From Synergistaceae bacterium (lineage in GTDB: Bacteria > Synergistota > Synergistia > Synergistales > Aminobacteriaceae), in contig WRKN01000021.1 of NCBI GenBank assembly GCA_009778055.1, positions 1 to 19,867 of the forward strand: 19,867 nucleotides of DNA, written 5' to 3'. The first letter of the stretch is position 1. Each line of letters starts with the position of its first letter. Position numbers and translations under genes: made by a program. The notes beneath the pieces are model-generated. The model saw nothing but the letters and a program-made list of their open reading frames with translations, was not told where the DNA came from and searched no databases. This document shows positions 8,038-14,930 of the stretch, piece by piece.

Positions 8038-9290
8038 GACCCTAACGACCTTTCAAGAGCCGCCTGCCTGTCGGTTCTCCGCTGCTGGCGGTCCAGCGCC
8101 TGCCTTGCCATCAGGTCCGTCTGCCGCGTCACGTCAAGCCTCATGTTAACCGCCTCCTGTGCCGAGAAAAGATTTATTCTGTTCCTCGCCTGCAAAACCT
8201 CTCTGTAACCCTTTGAGTCCAACGCGGACTGCCCCATTTTCGATACGGCATCTTTAAGAAACGCCGCGATGTCGTCGGTCTCGCCGCTTGCGCCGGCGGC
8301 AAATCCCTCGGCGTAAGCCAGCGTTTTCCCCGAGCGTTCCTTGTAGTCGTCTATATAAAGCTGTGCGGGGTCGGTATTCCTGTAAGTCCAGTTTCCGCCG
8401 CCGAACACTGAGACGGGGTTCGATGAGAACGACGCCGCCCCGGCGTTTGCGAGTCCCGCGTAGAGTCCCTGGAGTTTACCCTCCATGGAGTACGTTATTT
8501 TTTCGAGAGCTTCGTGGTCGCGCTTGTAATTGACCTTGATTTCACCGTACCATTTCCCGAACAGCTCCAATTCTTCCCTCTTTATGCCATTTATGATGAG
8601 ATCTTCGGCCCAAATTCCGATGTACAGGAGACACTCCCCCCACCAGTAACCGATAGCCTTGCCGATAGGCCCGCCTGCGTGTTTGGAGAACAGCCAAATG
8701 ACCTCGGCTATCAAAAAATTCGCAAACAAAACCGGCAGTTCGACGCCAAGCGCGTCGGGTTGATCCAATAGTCTCCCCAGCCCAATCACCTTCAAAGTAG
8801 CCATAAGCGGGGGGTTGCCAAGATCCACCTCCCCTTTCTTGTCGCCGAAAAGGTCTATAAACGCTTTTATAATAGTCGCTGCATCAAAGCTTTGAAAGAT
8901 GTTACCCACCTCTATAATCGCTTCTTTGACGTAGCGAGGCAACGAATCTAAGGCATCCTTCAAATAGACGGGCAGGTCATAAAGAAAACCGATGGCGCTA
9001 TCAAGCGCTGTATCAAGAAACTCCCCAGGGCTGCTCAGGATGTCCACCATCTCCGAGAGTATGTCGCCTATCTTTTGGAGATACTCATCCGCTATGTCGA
9101 CACCGATGATATCCCTCCAGTCACTGCCTTGCCCTATGTCTCCGTCCCTCCCAAGGAGTTCCTCCATCTCCTTTTCCGTGTAGGCGTAGGCGCGGACGGA
9201 CAACATAGGCTCGGCGGCGGCGAACATCACAAAGAACGCGGTGAGAACGGCAATAACCCTCAGGGAAAAAAGCGTCTTTCGCGGCCTCAT
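8001..9290 (-). CDS. TrbJ/VirB5-like secreted protein, tandem copy 1, with long hydrophobic N-terminal extension
   Basis: A 429-residue protein, by far the largest of the five. After a signal peptide (core 11-25, cleavage near AYA at 36) come about 200 extra residues with repeated Leu/Ile/Phe-rich amphipathic stretches and hydrophobic segments near 184-203 and 212-235. The C-terminal part is the shared family region: YKRDHEALE (D258-H259), LYIDDYKERSG, SKGYREVLQARNRIN, RLDVTRQTDLMARQAL, and the end ALERSLGSWKNTLSPAAVY. The start is secure: ATG overlaps the virB4 stop as ATGA, with GGAGGTG about six bases upstream. It may combine a membrane-inserting module with a VirB5-like domain; that is inference. 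Confidence 0.84.
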   Translation of the reverse strand: MRPRKTLFSLRVIAVLTAFFVMFAAAEPMLSVRAYAYTEKEMEELLGRDGDIGQGSDWRDIIGVDIADEYLQKIGDILSEMVDILSSPGEFLDTALDSAIGFLYDLPVYLKDALDSLPRYVKEAIIEVGNIFQSFDAATIIKAFIDLFGDKKGEVDLGNPPLMATLKVIGLGRLLDQPDALGVELPVLFANFLIAEVIWLFSKHAGGPIGKAIGYWWGECLLYIGIWAEDLIINGIKREELELFGKWYGEIKVNYKRDHEALEKITYSMEGKLQGLYAGLANAGAASFSSNPVSVFGGGNWTYRNTDPAQLYIDDYKERSGKTLAYAEGFAAGASGETDDIAAFLKDAVSKMGQSALDSKGYREVLQARNRINLFSAQEAVNMRLDVTRQTDLMARQALDRQQRRTDRQAALERSLGSWKNTLSPAAVY

Positions 9291-11788
9291 GCCGGCACCT
9301 CCATTCGCGCCTCCCCTTCCACCCGTTTCTGCATTTCATAGCCTTTTATCCACGCGTCCGCCTCGGCCGTCAGCCCCCGCCCGCGGAGCCAATAGTACGG
9401 CCACTCGTCGCCATGGTCGGCTATGAGGCTGTTTATGCGCGCGATATCCTCCTTTGAGCCGGCTCCGACAAACGCCAGAGCCACGGGTCCCAGCCCCAGC
9501 TCGAACAGCCTCCGTCCCACCGGACTTACGACGTAATACTGGCTCTTGCGGACGGCGTTGGTTATTATCCCTATCTGCCGCTCGTTCAAGCCGAACACTT
9601 TCTGGTACAGCTCGGATGACGTTTGACTGCGGGCGTCCGGGTTGGGGAGGAAAATTTTCGTCGGGCAGCTCTCGACAAGGGCGCTGGTTATCGTGCTCTC
9701 CGCTATGTCGGCCACGTTCTGGGTGGCCAGGATGACAGCGCAGTTCGACTTACGAAGCACCTTGAGCCACTCCTTTATCTTGCCGGCGAACACGGGGGTG
9801 GAAAGCGCCAGCCACGCCTCGTCGATTATCAGAAGGGACGGACGGCCCGTAAGGCGTTTCTCTATCTGCCGGAACAAAAACAGCAGCACCGGTACGACAA
9901 TATTTTTTCCGTACTGCATAAGTTCCTGTATCTCGAACGTTACCAGGCTCTTGTACTGAATTTCGTTCTTCACCCCGTCCAGGAAGTCGCCGCCGCTGCC
10001 TCCCCCTATCTGGTAGTACGAGAGCAGGCTGCGTGCCTTAGCGCTCTGAACGGTGCTGATGAATGACGTTATGGTGCGGTCCTCGCTTCGCGAAGTGGAA
10101 CCGGAGAGCGTCCTTATAGCCTCGCGGATGAGGTTGCGGTCATCGGAGCTTATCGAGTCGCTCTTGTTGTCCTCCAACTGAAGCTCTATCAGGGTGTTGA
10201 TGTAATCCCCCGCCCATCCCCTGTCTCCCTCGGTGTCCAGCTCGGCGAGGGGGCACAGCCCCCCGCTCTTGGCGAAATCTCCCAGGTCGTAGTGCACCGC
10301 GTTGCGGCACGCTCTCGTCAGGGCGTACATCGAATAGCCCTTGTCGAACACAAACGCCTGCGAGCCGTCGTATCTCTCGAACTGGGAAACTATCGTGGCT
10401 AGCAGCGTTGACTTTCCCGCGCCGGTTGGCCCCAGCACCAGCGTGTGCCCCACGTCGTCGACGTGGAGGTTGAACCGGAACGGGGTGGTGCCCACCGTGG
10501 CGGCCTGAAGCAGAGGAGGGCTTTTTGGCGGGTAGTTCGGCGGCGGGCATGGGCAGAATTCGTTTCCGGTCCAGTACGTGGTCAGCGGCGCCATGTCCGC
10601 GTAGTTCAGGCTGTGCAGGAAGGGCTTGCGCACGTTCTCCCTGCCGTGACCGGGCAGCGACCCCATAAACGCGTCCAGCGTGTTCATCTTCTCCGCCCGC
10701 GCGCCGAACCCCAGGCGCTCGAACAGCTTCACCGTGGCGCTCGTCATCTTTTGCAGCGTATCCTCGTCTTCGGCGCGTATTACGACCGTGTTCGTGTAGT
10801 GCCCGTAGATTATCGTGCCCTGTTCGACGAGGGCCATAGCCGTGTTCAGCTCGTCCACCATCTGGAGGGCGTACTGGTCGGCGGGGGCGTTGGGGTTGTT
10901 CATCATCCGGGCGATGAAGGGATAGACCTTCTGACGCCACATGCGCCTGTCCTCGTCGATTTTGTCGCGGGCGTACCGCTGGTCCGTGACGATGAAGCGG
11001 GTGGACCAGACCATCGCCATCGGCAAATGCTCGACCTCGGCCAGCATACCCGGTTTCGAATAAGAGGGGAACCCGTCTATAGTGAGAACGGAGACCAGTT
11101 TGCCGTCGTAGATGAACAGCTCCCCGTTCTCCGCGTCGCGGGCGAGCCACGAATCCAGGCCGTCCGGAGGGTCCGGCAGGGGGCAGGGGTGATTGCGCAT
11201 GTTGAGTATCATGTTGAGCGCGTGCAGGAGTTCATCGTTCATCCTGCTGTAGTAGAGCCTTCTGAAACGGGTCGTCTGTGAAAAACTCGTCTCGAAATTC
11301 TGGAGTATCCTGTTTACGTGGGCTATGTCCCGCTCGATGTAGTCCAGGTCGTCCTCGTGCGAGCCCCCCATCAGAAAGTCCCCTATGCGCTTTCTGAGTC
11401 CCCCCTTGGAGTGTTTCGGGGGCAGGTACGCCAGGAATATGTAACAGAAAGTCTCGAAGTGAGCGCCTTCCCTTGTGAAGTTCATCATCCGCTCGTTGTC
11501 GATGAGCGTGTTCGTCGGCTCGTCGAAATACCCTTCCGGATATTCATGCGAGGGTATCCTGACCACCACCTGATGTACCATCCATCCTACGTCGAGCCTC
11601 TTTATCGCGTTGTTGAACGACATCGACAGCCACTCGGCGTCCGCGTTCGTGGAGCTTTCGAGGTCGGGCCCCTGATACATAAAGCCCGTCAGATACGCCC
11701 CGTTTTTGAGCAGCATGATACCGGGGTCAATCATCGAGTGATACTGCAAGTACGAGTCGAAACCGTATGTGCTGTCCATCTTGTCCAT
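9287..11788 (-). CDS. virB4: VirB4/TrbE-like T4SS ATPase
   Basis: An 833-residue ATPase that powers pilus assembly and substrate transfer at the cytoplasmic face. The N-terminal half (about 1-420) matches the CagE/TrbE/VirB domain, starting with a GIMLLKNGAYLTGFMYQGPD segment. Walker A is GPTGAGKST at about residues 453-461 and Walker B is LLIIDEAW at about 652-659. Later motifs include VILATQNVADIAES and the family-typical TKIFLPNPDA block. The length is normal. The ATG at 11788 has AGAGGG six bases upstream and starts 22 bp after virB3. The stop overlaps the first VirB5-like gene by 4 bp, so the two are probably translationally coupled. Confidence 0.96.
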   Translation of the reverse strand: MDKMDSTYGFDSYLQYHSMIDPGIMLLKNGAYLTGFMYQGPDLESSTNADAEWLSMSFNNAIKRLDVGWMVHQVVVRIPSHEYPEGYFDEPTNTLIDNERMMNFTREGAHFETFCYIFLAYLPPKHSKGGLRKRIGDFLMGGSHEDDLDYIERDIAHVNRILQNFETSFSQTTRFRRLYYSRMNDELLHALNMILNMRNHPCPLPDPPDGLDSWLARDAENGELFIYDGKLVSVLTIDGFPSYSKPGMLAEVEHLPMAMVWSTRFIVTDQRYARDKIDEDRRMWRQKVYPFIARMMNNPNAPADQYALQMVDELNTAMALVEQGTIIYGHYTNTVVIRAEDEDTLQKMTSATVKLFERLGFGARAEKMNTLDAFMGSLPGHGRENVRKPFLHSLNYADMAPLTTYWTGNEFCPCPPPNYPPKSPPLLQAATVGTTPFRFNLHVDDVGHTLVLGPTGAGKSTLLATIVSQFERYDGSQAFVFDKGYSMYALTRACRNAVHYDLGDFAKSGGLCPLAELDTEGDRGWAGDYINTLIELQLEDNKSDSISSDDRNLIREAIRTLSGSTSRSEDRTITSFISTVQSAKARSLLSYYQIGGGSGGDFLDGVKNEIQYKSLVTFEIQELMQYGKNIVVPVLLFLFRQIEKRLTGRPSLLIIDEAWLALSTPVFAGKIKEWLKVLRKSNCAVILATQNVADIAESTITSALVESCPTKIFLPNPDARSQTSSELYQKVFGLNERQIGIITNAVRKSQYYVVSPVGRRLFELGLGPVALAFVGAGSKEDIARINSLIADHGDEWPYYWLRGRGLTAEADAWIKGYEMQKRVEGEARMEVPA

Positions 11789-11810
11789 CTTAATCCCTCT
11801 TTAGCCCTCT

Positions 11811-12167
11811 CTAGTTAAACCATCTTTTCGTAGTTTTCAGGTTCTGTCTGGAGGCGATCCCGCTGCGCGCCGGTATTTTGAACTGAATGTGGAACGGTTT
11901 GTCGGAATAAGTGGTCGCCCTTCTGAACACCGCGTTCATGTAAGGGTCGGCCTTCCCCATCAGATTCAGCCCGAAGCTGATCGCGCACCACGCCAGTATC
12001 GCGGCAAGCAGCACCATGAACTTGCCGCGCGCGAGCCCGAGATTGAACCCAACGTACACGCAGAAAAGGCACGACGCGGCAAAGAGGTTTCGCTCACACC
12101 CCATGATAAGGATGGGCCTCGTCATGCTTTGGTTGATCATCAGGCTGCGAACCGGCGCTTCGGCCAT
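11811..12167 (-). CDS. virB3: VirB3/TrbD-like T4SS inner-membrane protein
   Basis: A 118-residue protein with the usual VirB3/TrbD pattern: a short N-terminal strand with VRSLMINQSMTRPILIMGCER, two adjacent hydrophobic stretches (about 28-45 and 48-68), then a basic C-terminus with DPYMNAVFRRATTYSD. VirB3 associates with VirB4 and is needed for pilus assembly; in some systems the two are fused, but here they are separate, 22 bp apart. It begins 9 bp after the virB2 stop, with AGGTACGGG before the ATG. Confidence 0.9.
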   Translation of the reverse strand: MAEAPVRSLMINQSMTRPILIMGCERNLFAASCLFCVYVGFNLGLARGKFMVLLAAILAWCAISFGLNLMGKADPYMNAVFRRATTYSDKPFHIQFKIPARSGIASRQNLKTTKRWFN

Positions 12168-12176
12168 GGCCCGTAC

Positions 12177-12536
12177 CTAGTATAAAAACGGCACCAGCGC
12201 CGAATTATCGAACAGAGCGGTAAGTAGATTCGAAGCCGACATGACGATCCCCAGCACAAGGACGATATAGACCGTGGTGCGCATGAAGCCGGTCATGTCT
12301 CCGCCGAAGATGAGGGCGGCGCCCGCCGCGACAATGGCGATGAGCGATATGGCCATGGCGACCGGGCCGGTTATCGAATCCCGGAGCCTATTGAGCCCTT
12401 CTTCCCAGGGCATACCGGTGCCGGCCGTTTCTCCGGCCCACGCCGCCCCGGATATGGCAAACACGAGCGAAAACGCGATAAGGGACAGGAGCAGCGCCGA
12501 AAACACCTTGTTGATTTGCTTCCTTGAATTGAACAT
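12177..12536 (-). CDS. virB2: VirB2/TrbC-like major pilin
   Basis: From ATG 12536 the protein has 119 residues. This start is chosen because GAGGTG lies six bases upstream and it opens directly into a signal peptide (basic MFNSRKQINK, core 13-29, cleavage after AWA at about 34). An in-frame extension upstream lacks a ribosome site and would bury the signal peptide. The mature product of about 85 residues has two hydrophobic helices (about 54-76 and 82-103) around a short GGDMTGFMR loop, the standard VirB2/TrbC pilin form. It ends in VPFLY. It heads the long virB2-virB10 transcript, downstream of the promoter at 12700-12728. Confidence 0.92.
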   Translation of the reverse strand: MFNSRKQINKVFSALLLSLIAFSLVFAISGAAWAGETAGTGMPWEEGLNRLRDSITGPVAMAISLIAIVAAGAALIFGGDMTGFMRTTVYIVLVLGIVMSASNLLTALFDNSALVPFLY

Positions 12537-12568
12537 AAACAGCACCTCACAGATAAGATTTTGTGCAG

Positions 12569-12600
12569 CCCGAACGCACCATTTGTTAAAAATGGGGCGT
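12569..12600 (-). repeat. Left arm of 32-bp inverted repeat flanking the virB2 promoter
   Basis: This 32-bp element is an inverted, gap-free match (28/32) to 12738-12769. Its outer edge is CCCGAACG on the plus strand. It lies in the virB2 leader, between the promoter and the ribosome site. The arm itself can fold: ACGC and CCATTT pair with AAATGG and GCGT (12574-12600), with one mismatch and a five-base loop. In RNA this would put a hairpin about 40 nt before the virB2 start. Confidence 0.85.
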
Positions 12601-12699
12601 TTTTGTGTGTTTGCAAAACGCGGCAAACAGCCGCATATTCGGACTTGGGAAATAAATTCCGCGTGTTTTGGGCTGGGATATTGCCTTTGAAAGAAATGT

Positions 12700-12728
12700 G
12701 TTATACTTCAGAAAGTAAGCCATATCAA
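12700..12728 (-). promoter_or_regulatory. Sigma70-type promoter for virB2-virB10
   Basis: On the minus strand, TTGATA (12728-12723, 5/6 to consensus) and TATAAC (12705-12700, 5/6) are separated by exactly 17 bp. Transcription would start near 12693 and give a leader of about 155 nt before virB2. No other promoter of this quality was seen upstream of virB2, and the surrounding DNA is AT-rich. The promoter lies inside the 137-bp interval bounded by the two 32-bp inverted repeats. Confidence 0.7.
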
Positions 12729-12737
12729 CAAATTTGA

Positions 12738-12769
12738 ACGCCTCATTTTTAACAATTGGGACGTTCGGG
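12738..12769 (+). repeat. Right arm of 32-bp inverted repeat flanking the virB2 promoter
   Basis: This is the inverted partner of 12569-12600 (28/32). The shared perfect blocks are CATTTTTAACAA and CGTTCGGG. It lies just upstream of the virB2 -35 box. Its outer end overlaps the start of the first 46-bp direct repeat. Its inner CGCCTCATT is the inverse of AATGAGGCG at 12846-12854. Confidence 0.85.
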
Positions 12770-12851
12770 TCTGAAATGTTACGTAAAATTCGAAATTGGT
12801 AATGAGACGTTCGGGTTTGAAATGTTACATAAAATTCGAATTTGATAATGA
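12760..12851 (+). repeat. Two tandem 46-bp direct repeats upstream of the virB2 promoter
   Basis: The copies are 12760-12805 and 12806-12851, identical at 42 of 46 positions. Each begins GACGTTCGGGT, continues TGAAATGTTAC and ends TAATGA. The second holds the palindrome AAATTCGAATTT (12832-12843). They are non-coding, AT-rich, and sit between the virB11 stop and the virB2 promoter, where repeated operator sites for a regulator would be expected. The rest of the 12537-12875 gap has no gene that I can support. Confidence 0.88.
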
Positions 12852-12875
12852 GGCGCTATTCATGCCTGTTCGCGG

Positions 12876-13850
12876 TCAGTGCGATCCGAGTGAGCGCTCC
12901 TGCTTTATCCAGTTGACGATGTACTCCTCTTTCGCGTGGTCGTAGCCTTTTACCTCCATTATCTCGGTCACTGTGGGGCCTGTCGCTAGGGGTTCTATGT
13001 ATATCACCAGCCCGACCGCCTGCCCTATAAGGCGCTGCATCGGGTTCGGCACGGCCTCCAGTATCAGCATTTCCAGCCTCGACAGCGCCTCCAGGCAGCT
13101 ATTGGCGTGCAGGGTCGTCACTCCTCCCGGATGTCCGGTGTTCCAGCTCTTGAGGAGGTCGAGGGCCGCCGAGTTGCGAACCTCGCCGATGACTATTCTG
13201 TCCGGCTTCTGCCTCATGGCGGAAAACAGGAGCTTCTGCGTCGGGGTGTTGTCGTCGGAGTACATGCGCACTTTGTTTTTTTGCGGTATCTGAAGCTCCG
13301 CCGTGTCCTCCATCGAAATTATCCGGTGTTCGGGGCACAGTTCGTTTATCTCGTGCAAAATGGCGTTGGTGAGCGTCGTTTTGCCGCTGCCCGTAGCTCC
13401 GACCACCAAAAAATTTTCCCGGTTGACCACCGCTTTGCGTATCAGGTCGAGATCCGACGCCGTCATCCTTTTCTGCCGCACGTATTCGGGCAGGGTGAAT
13501 ATCCGCACGGCCCTCTTGCGGATGTTGAAGCTGGGCATATCCACCGCCGGAGGGATGACCCCGTTTACGCGCGAGCCGTCTATCGGCAGCACCTCGGCCA
13601 GTATCGTGTTCTCCGCGTGTATGGTCTTGCCGTAAAACGACGCCACAGTCCCCAAAAACGACAGCGAACGGGCCGCCGACATCACTATGCCGGTGTCTAT
13701 CGCGCCGCCGTGCCCGTACGTCCACACGCGGCCGTCGTCATTCAGCATAATCTCGGTGACGCCCCCGTCGTCCAAAAACTTCAGGACGTCATCCCCAAGC
13801 TCGCGCCGCATTTTTTGTATAAGTCGTCTGCGTACTTCCTCGGTCATCAT
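12876..13850 (-). CDS. virB11: VirB11/TrbB-like T4SS traffic ATPase
   Basis: A 324-residue hexameric secretion ATPase from the ATG at 13850; an in-frame GTG/ATG extension up to 13910 is possible but would run back toward the divergent gene. Motifs in order are an N-terminal domain with GGVTEIMLNDDGRVW (29-43), Walker A GATGSGKT (151-158), the Asp box MEDTAELQ (180-187), Walker B RIVIGEVR (218-225) and the His box TGHPGGVTTLHAN (238-250). All key residues are present. It switches between pilus assembly and substrate transport with VirB4. Placing virB11 first, ahead of virB2, follows the trbB-trbC order of RP4-type systems. It is separated from virB2 by a 339-bp regulatory gap. Confidence 0.95.
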   Translation of the reverse strand: MMTEEVRRRLIQKMRRELGDDVLKFLDDGGVTEIMLNDDGRVWTYGHGGAIDTGIVMSAARSLSFLGTVASFYGKTIHAENTILAEVLPIDGSRVNGVIPPAVDMPSFNIRKRAVRIFTLPEYVRQKRMTASDLDLIRKAVVNRENFLVVGATGSGKTTLTNAILHEINELCPEHRIISMEDTAELQIPQKNKVRMYSDDNTPTQKLLFSAMRQKPDRIVIGEVRNSAALDLLKSWNTGHPGGVTTLHANSCLEALSRLEMLILEAVPNPMQRLIGQAVGLVIYIEPLATGPTVTEIMEVKGYDHAKEEYIVNWIKQERSLGSH

Positions 13851-13892
13851 ATTGGCTGGCAATCCCTTCACTCTGTGATAAAGTCTTGGTAG

Positions 13893-13900
13893 AATATAAC
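13893..13900. promoter_or_regulatory. Possible overlapping divergent -10 boxes between virB11 and the second virB9-like gene
   Basis: TATAAC on the plus strand (13895-13900) and TATATT on the minus strand (13898-13893) overlap in the short gap between the two divergent genes. No convincing -35 box goes with either, so this is a weak call resting on position and AT-richness. Confidence 0.3.
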
Positions 13901-13934
13901 AGAATTCCATGCTTCTTGAAAGGAGCTAATTAAT

Positions 13935-14882
13935 ATGAGAGCCGTATTTGTTGCAGTACTTGCAGTTTTTTTCTCCTGCGGGGCATATGCCGAGGAGAGC
14001 GAGAGGGTGAGCCTGCCCAGCAGGTTCGCTGACTCCGATGTGACGTACGCGGCGGGGCCGCCGCGCCGCGCGGAGATATCTCCGGCGCCGCTCCCCCTGC
14101 CGCAGACGTCGGACGGGGGCAGAAGGCAGTTCATGTTCGGGAGTATGCGCCCGCAAATAGTCTGCCGGGTGAACATGACAACGAGGATAGATCTGGAGCC
14201 TGGCGAGCGCGTCGAAAATTATCATCTCTCCGACGGGCAGAGATGGTCCATCTCCGCCGCGTGGAGCGGGCCTGTAGACAGCCTTGTTACCCACGTGCTG
14301 CTGCGGACTTTTTTCCCCGGCGTCAGGTCGAGCCTGACAATCCGCACCGACAGAAGGATCTACGAAATGGATCTTATATCGGGCACGGACGTTCAGCACA
14401 TGGCGCACATAGGGTTCAGATACCCCGTCACGCCCGGAAGCCCGGCCGAAGCCCAGGCCAAAGCCGACGCGGTTCCGCCGGGCAGGTACCGCGACCTTCT
14501 GGCGCAGTATGGGATTATCGAAGGGGCTCCTTCCGAATCGACAAGAGAGGTCAGGCGAGTGGACGGCGCGGAGCTGAACTTCCGCTACAGGATACGGCCC
14601 CTTGGCAAGAAAAAGCCGCTGTGGACCCCCAGTTCGGTCTACGACGCCGACGGCAGGACATACATAGTAATGCCGCGCTCAAGACCGAACCGCGCGGGAA
14701 CCGGAGGCACGTCAAGACCGATACGCCCCGCTCTGTACACAGTTAACAGAGGCGTAAGGACCATCGCGAAAACCACCGCGCTCAGAAGCGACCTTTACGT
14801 GACGGACCGGGAGTTCGACGAAGCGATACTGAAGTGGGGCGGCGACGAGGTGTCCATAACCAGGATACGTCCCGCCGATTAG
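13935..14882 (+). CDS. Second VirB9/TrbG-like exported protein, divergent from the T4SS operon
   Basis: A 315-residue protein with a signal peptide (core 5-17, cleavage after AYA near 19). It aligns by eye with the VirB9 at 882-1964: RIDLEPGERVENYHLSDGQRW, LTIRTDRRIYEMDLIS, LWTPSSVYDADGRTYIVMP, and the C-terminal LYVTDREFDEAILKWGGDEVSI. The linker between signal peptide and domain is Pro-rich and short, and the C-terminal region has a basic insert (SRPNRAGTGGTSRP). AAAGGAG lies nine bases before the ATG. It is transcribed away from virB11 and is not part of the virB2-virB10 run. It could replace or mix with VirB9 in the core ring, or be a relic of a second system. Confidence 0.88.
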   Translation: MRAVFVAVLAVFFSCGAYAEESERVSLPSRFADSDVTYAAGPPRRAEISPAPLPLPQTSDGGRRQFMFGSMRPQIVCRVNMTTRIDLEPGERVENYHLSDGQRWSISAAWSGPVDSLVTHVLLRTFFPGVRSSLTIRTDRRIYEMDLISGTDVQHMAHIGFRYPVTPGSPAEAQAKADAVPPGRYRDLLAQYGIIEGAPSESTREVRRVDGAELNFRYRIRPLGKKKPLWTPSSVYDADGRTYIVMPRSRPNRAGTGGTSRPIRPALYTVNRGVRTIAKTTALRSDLYVTDREFDEAILKWGGDEVSITRIRPAD

Positions 14883-14896
14883 GGCAAAATAACGTA

Positions 14897-14930
14897 AAAA
14901 AACAGCGGCCGGAAGGCCGCTATTTTTTTA
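14897..14930. terminator. Bidirectional rho-independent terminator
   Basis: A GC-rich stem AGCGGCC / GGCCGCT (14904-14910 and 14915-14921) with a GGAA loop has a T-run after it and an A-run before it, so it can act on both strands. It ends the plus-strand VirB9-like gene. It also contains the stop codon (14922-14920) of the minus-strand DUF6273-like gene. Confidence 0.88.

Noticed and set aside
12574..12610. Plus-strand rho-independent terminator (stem followed by TTTTT)
   Set aside because: No plus-strand gene leads into it. The stem is part of the 32-bp inverted repeat, so it is noted there; a role against antisense transcription remains only possible.
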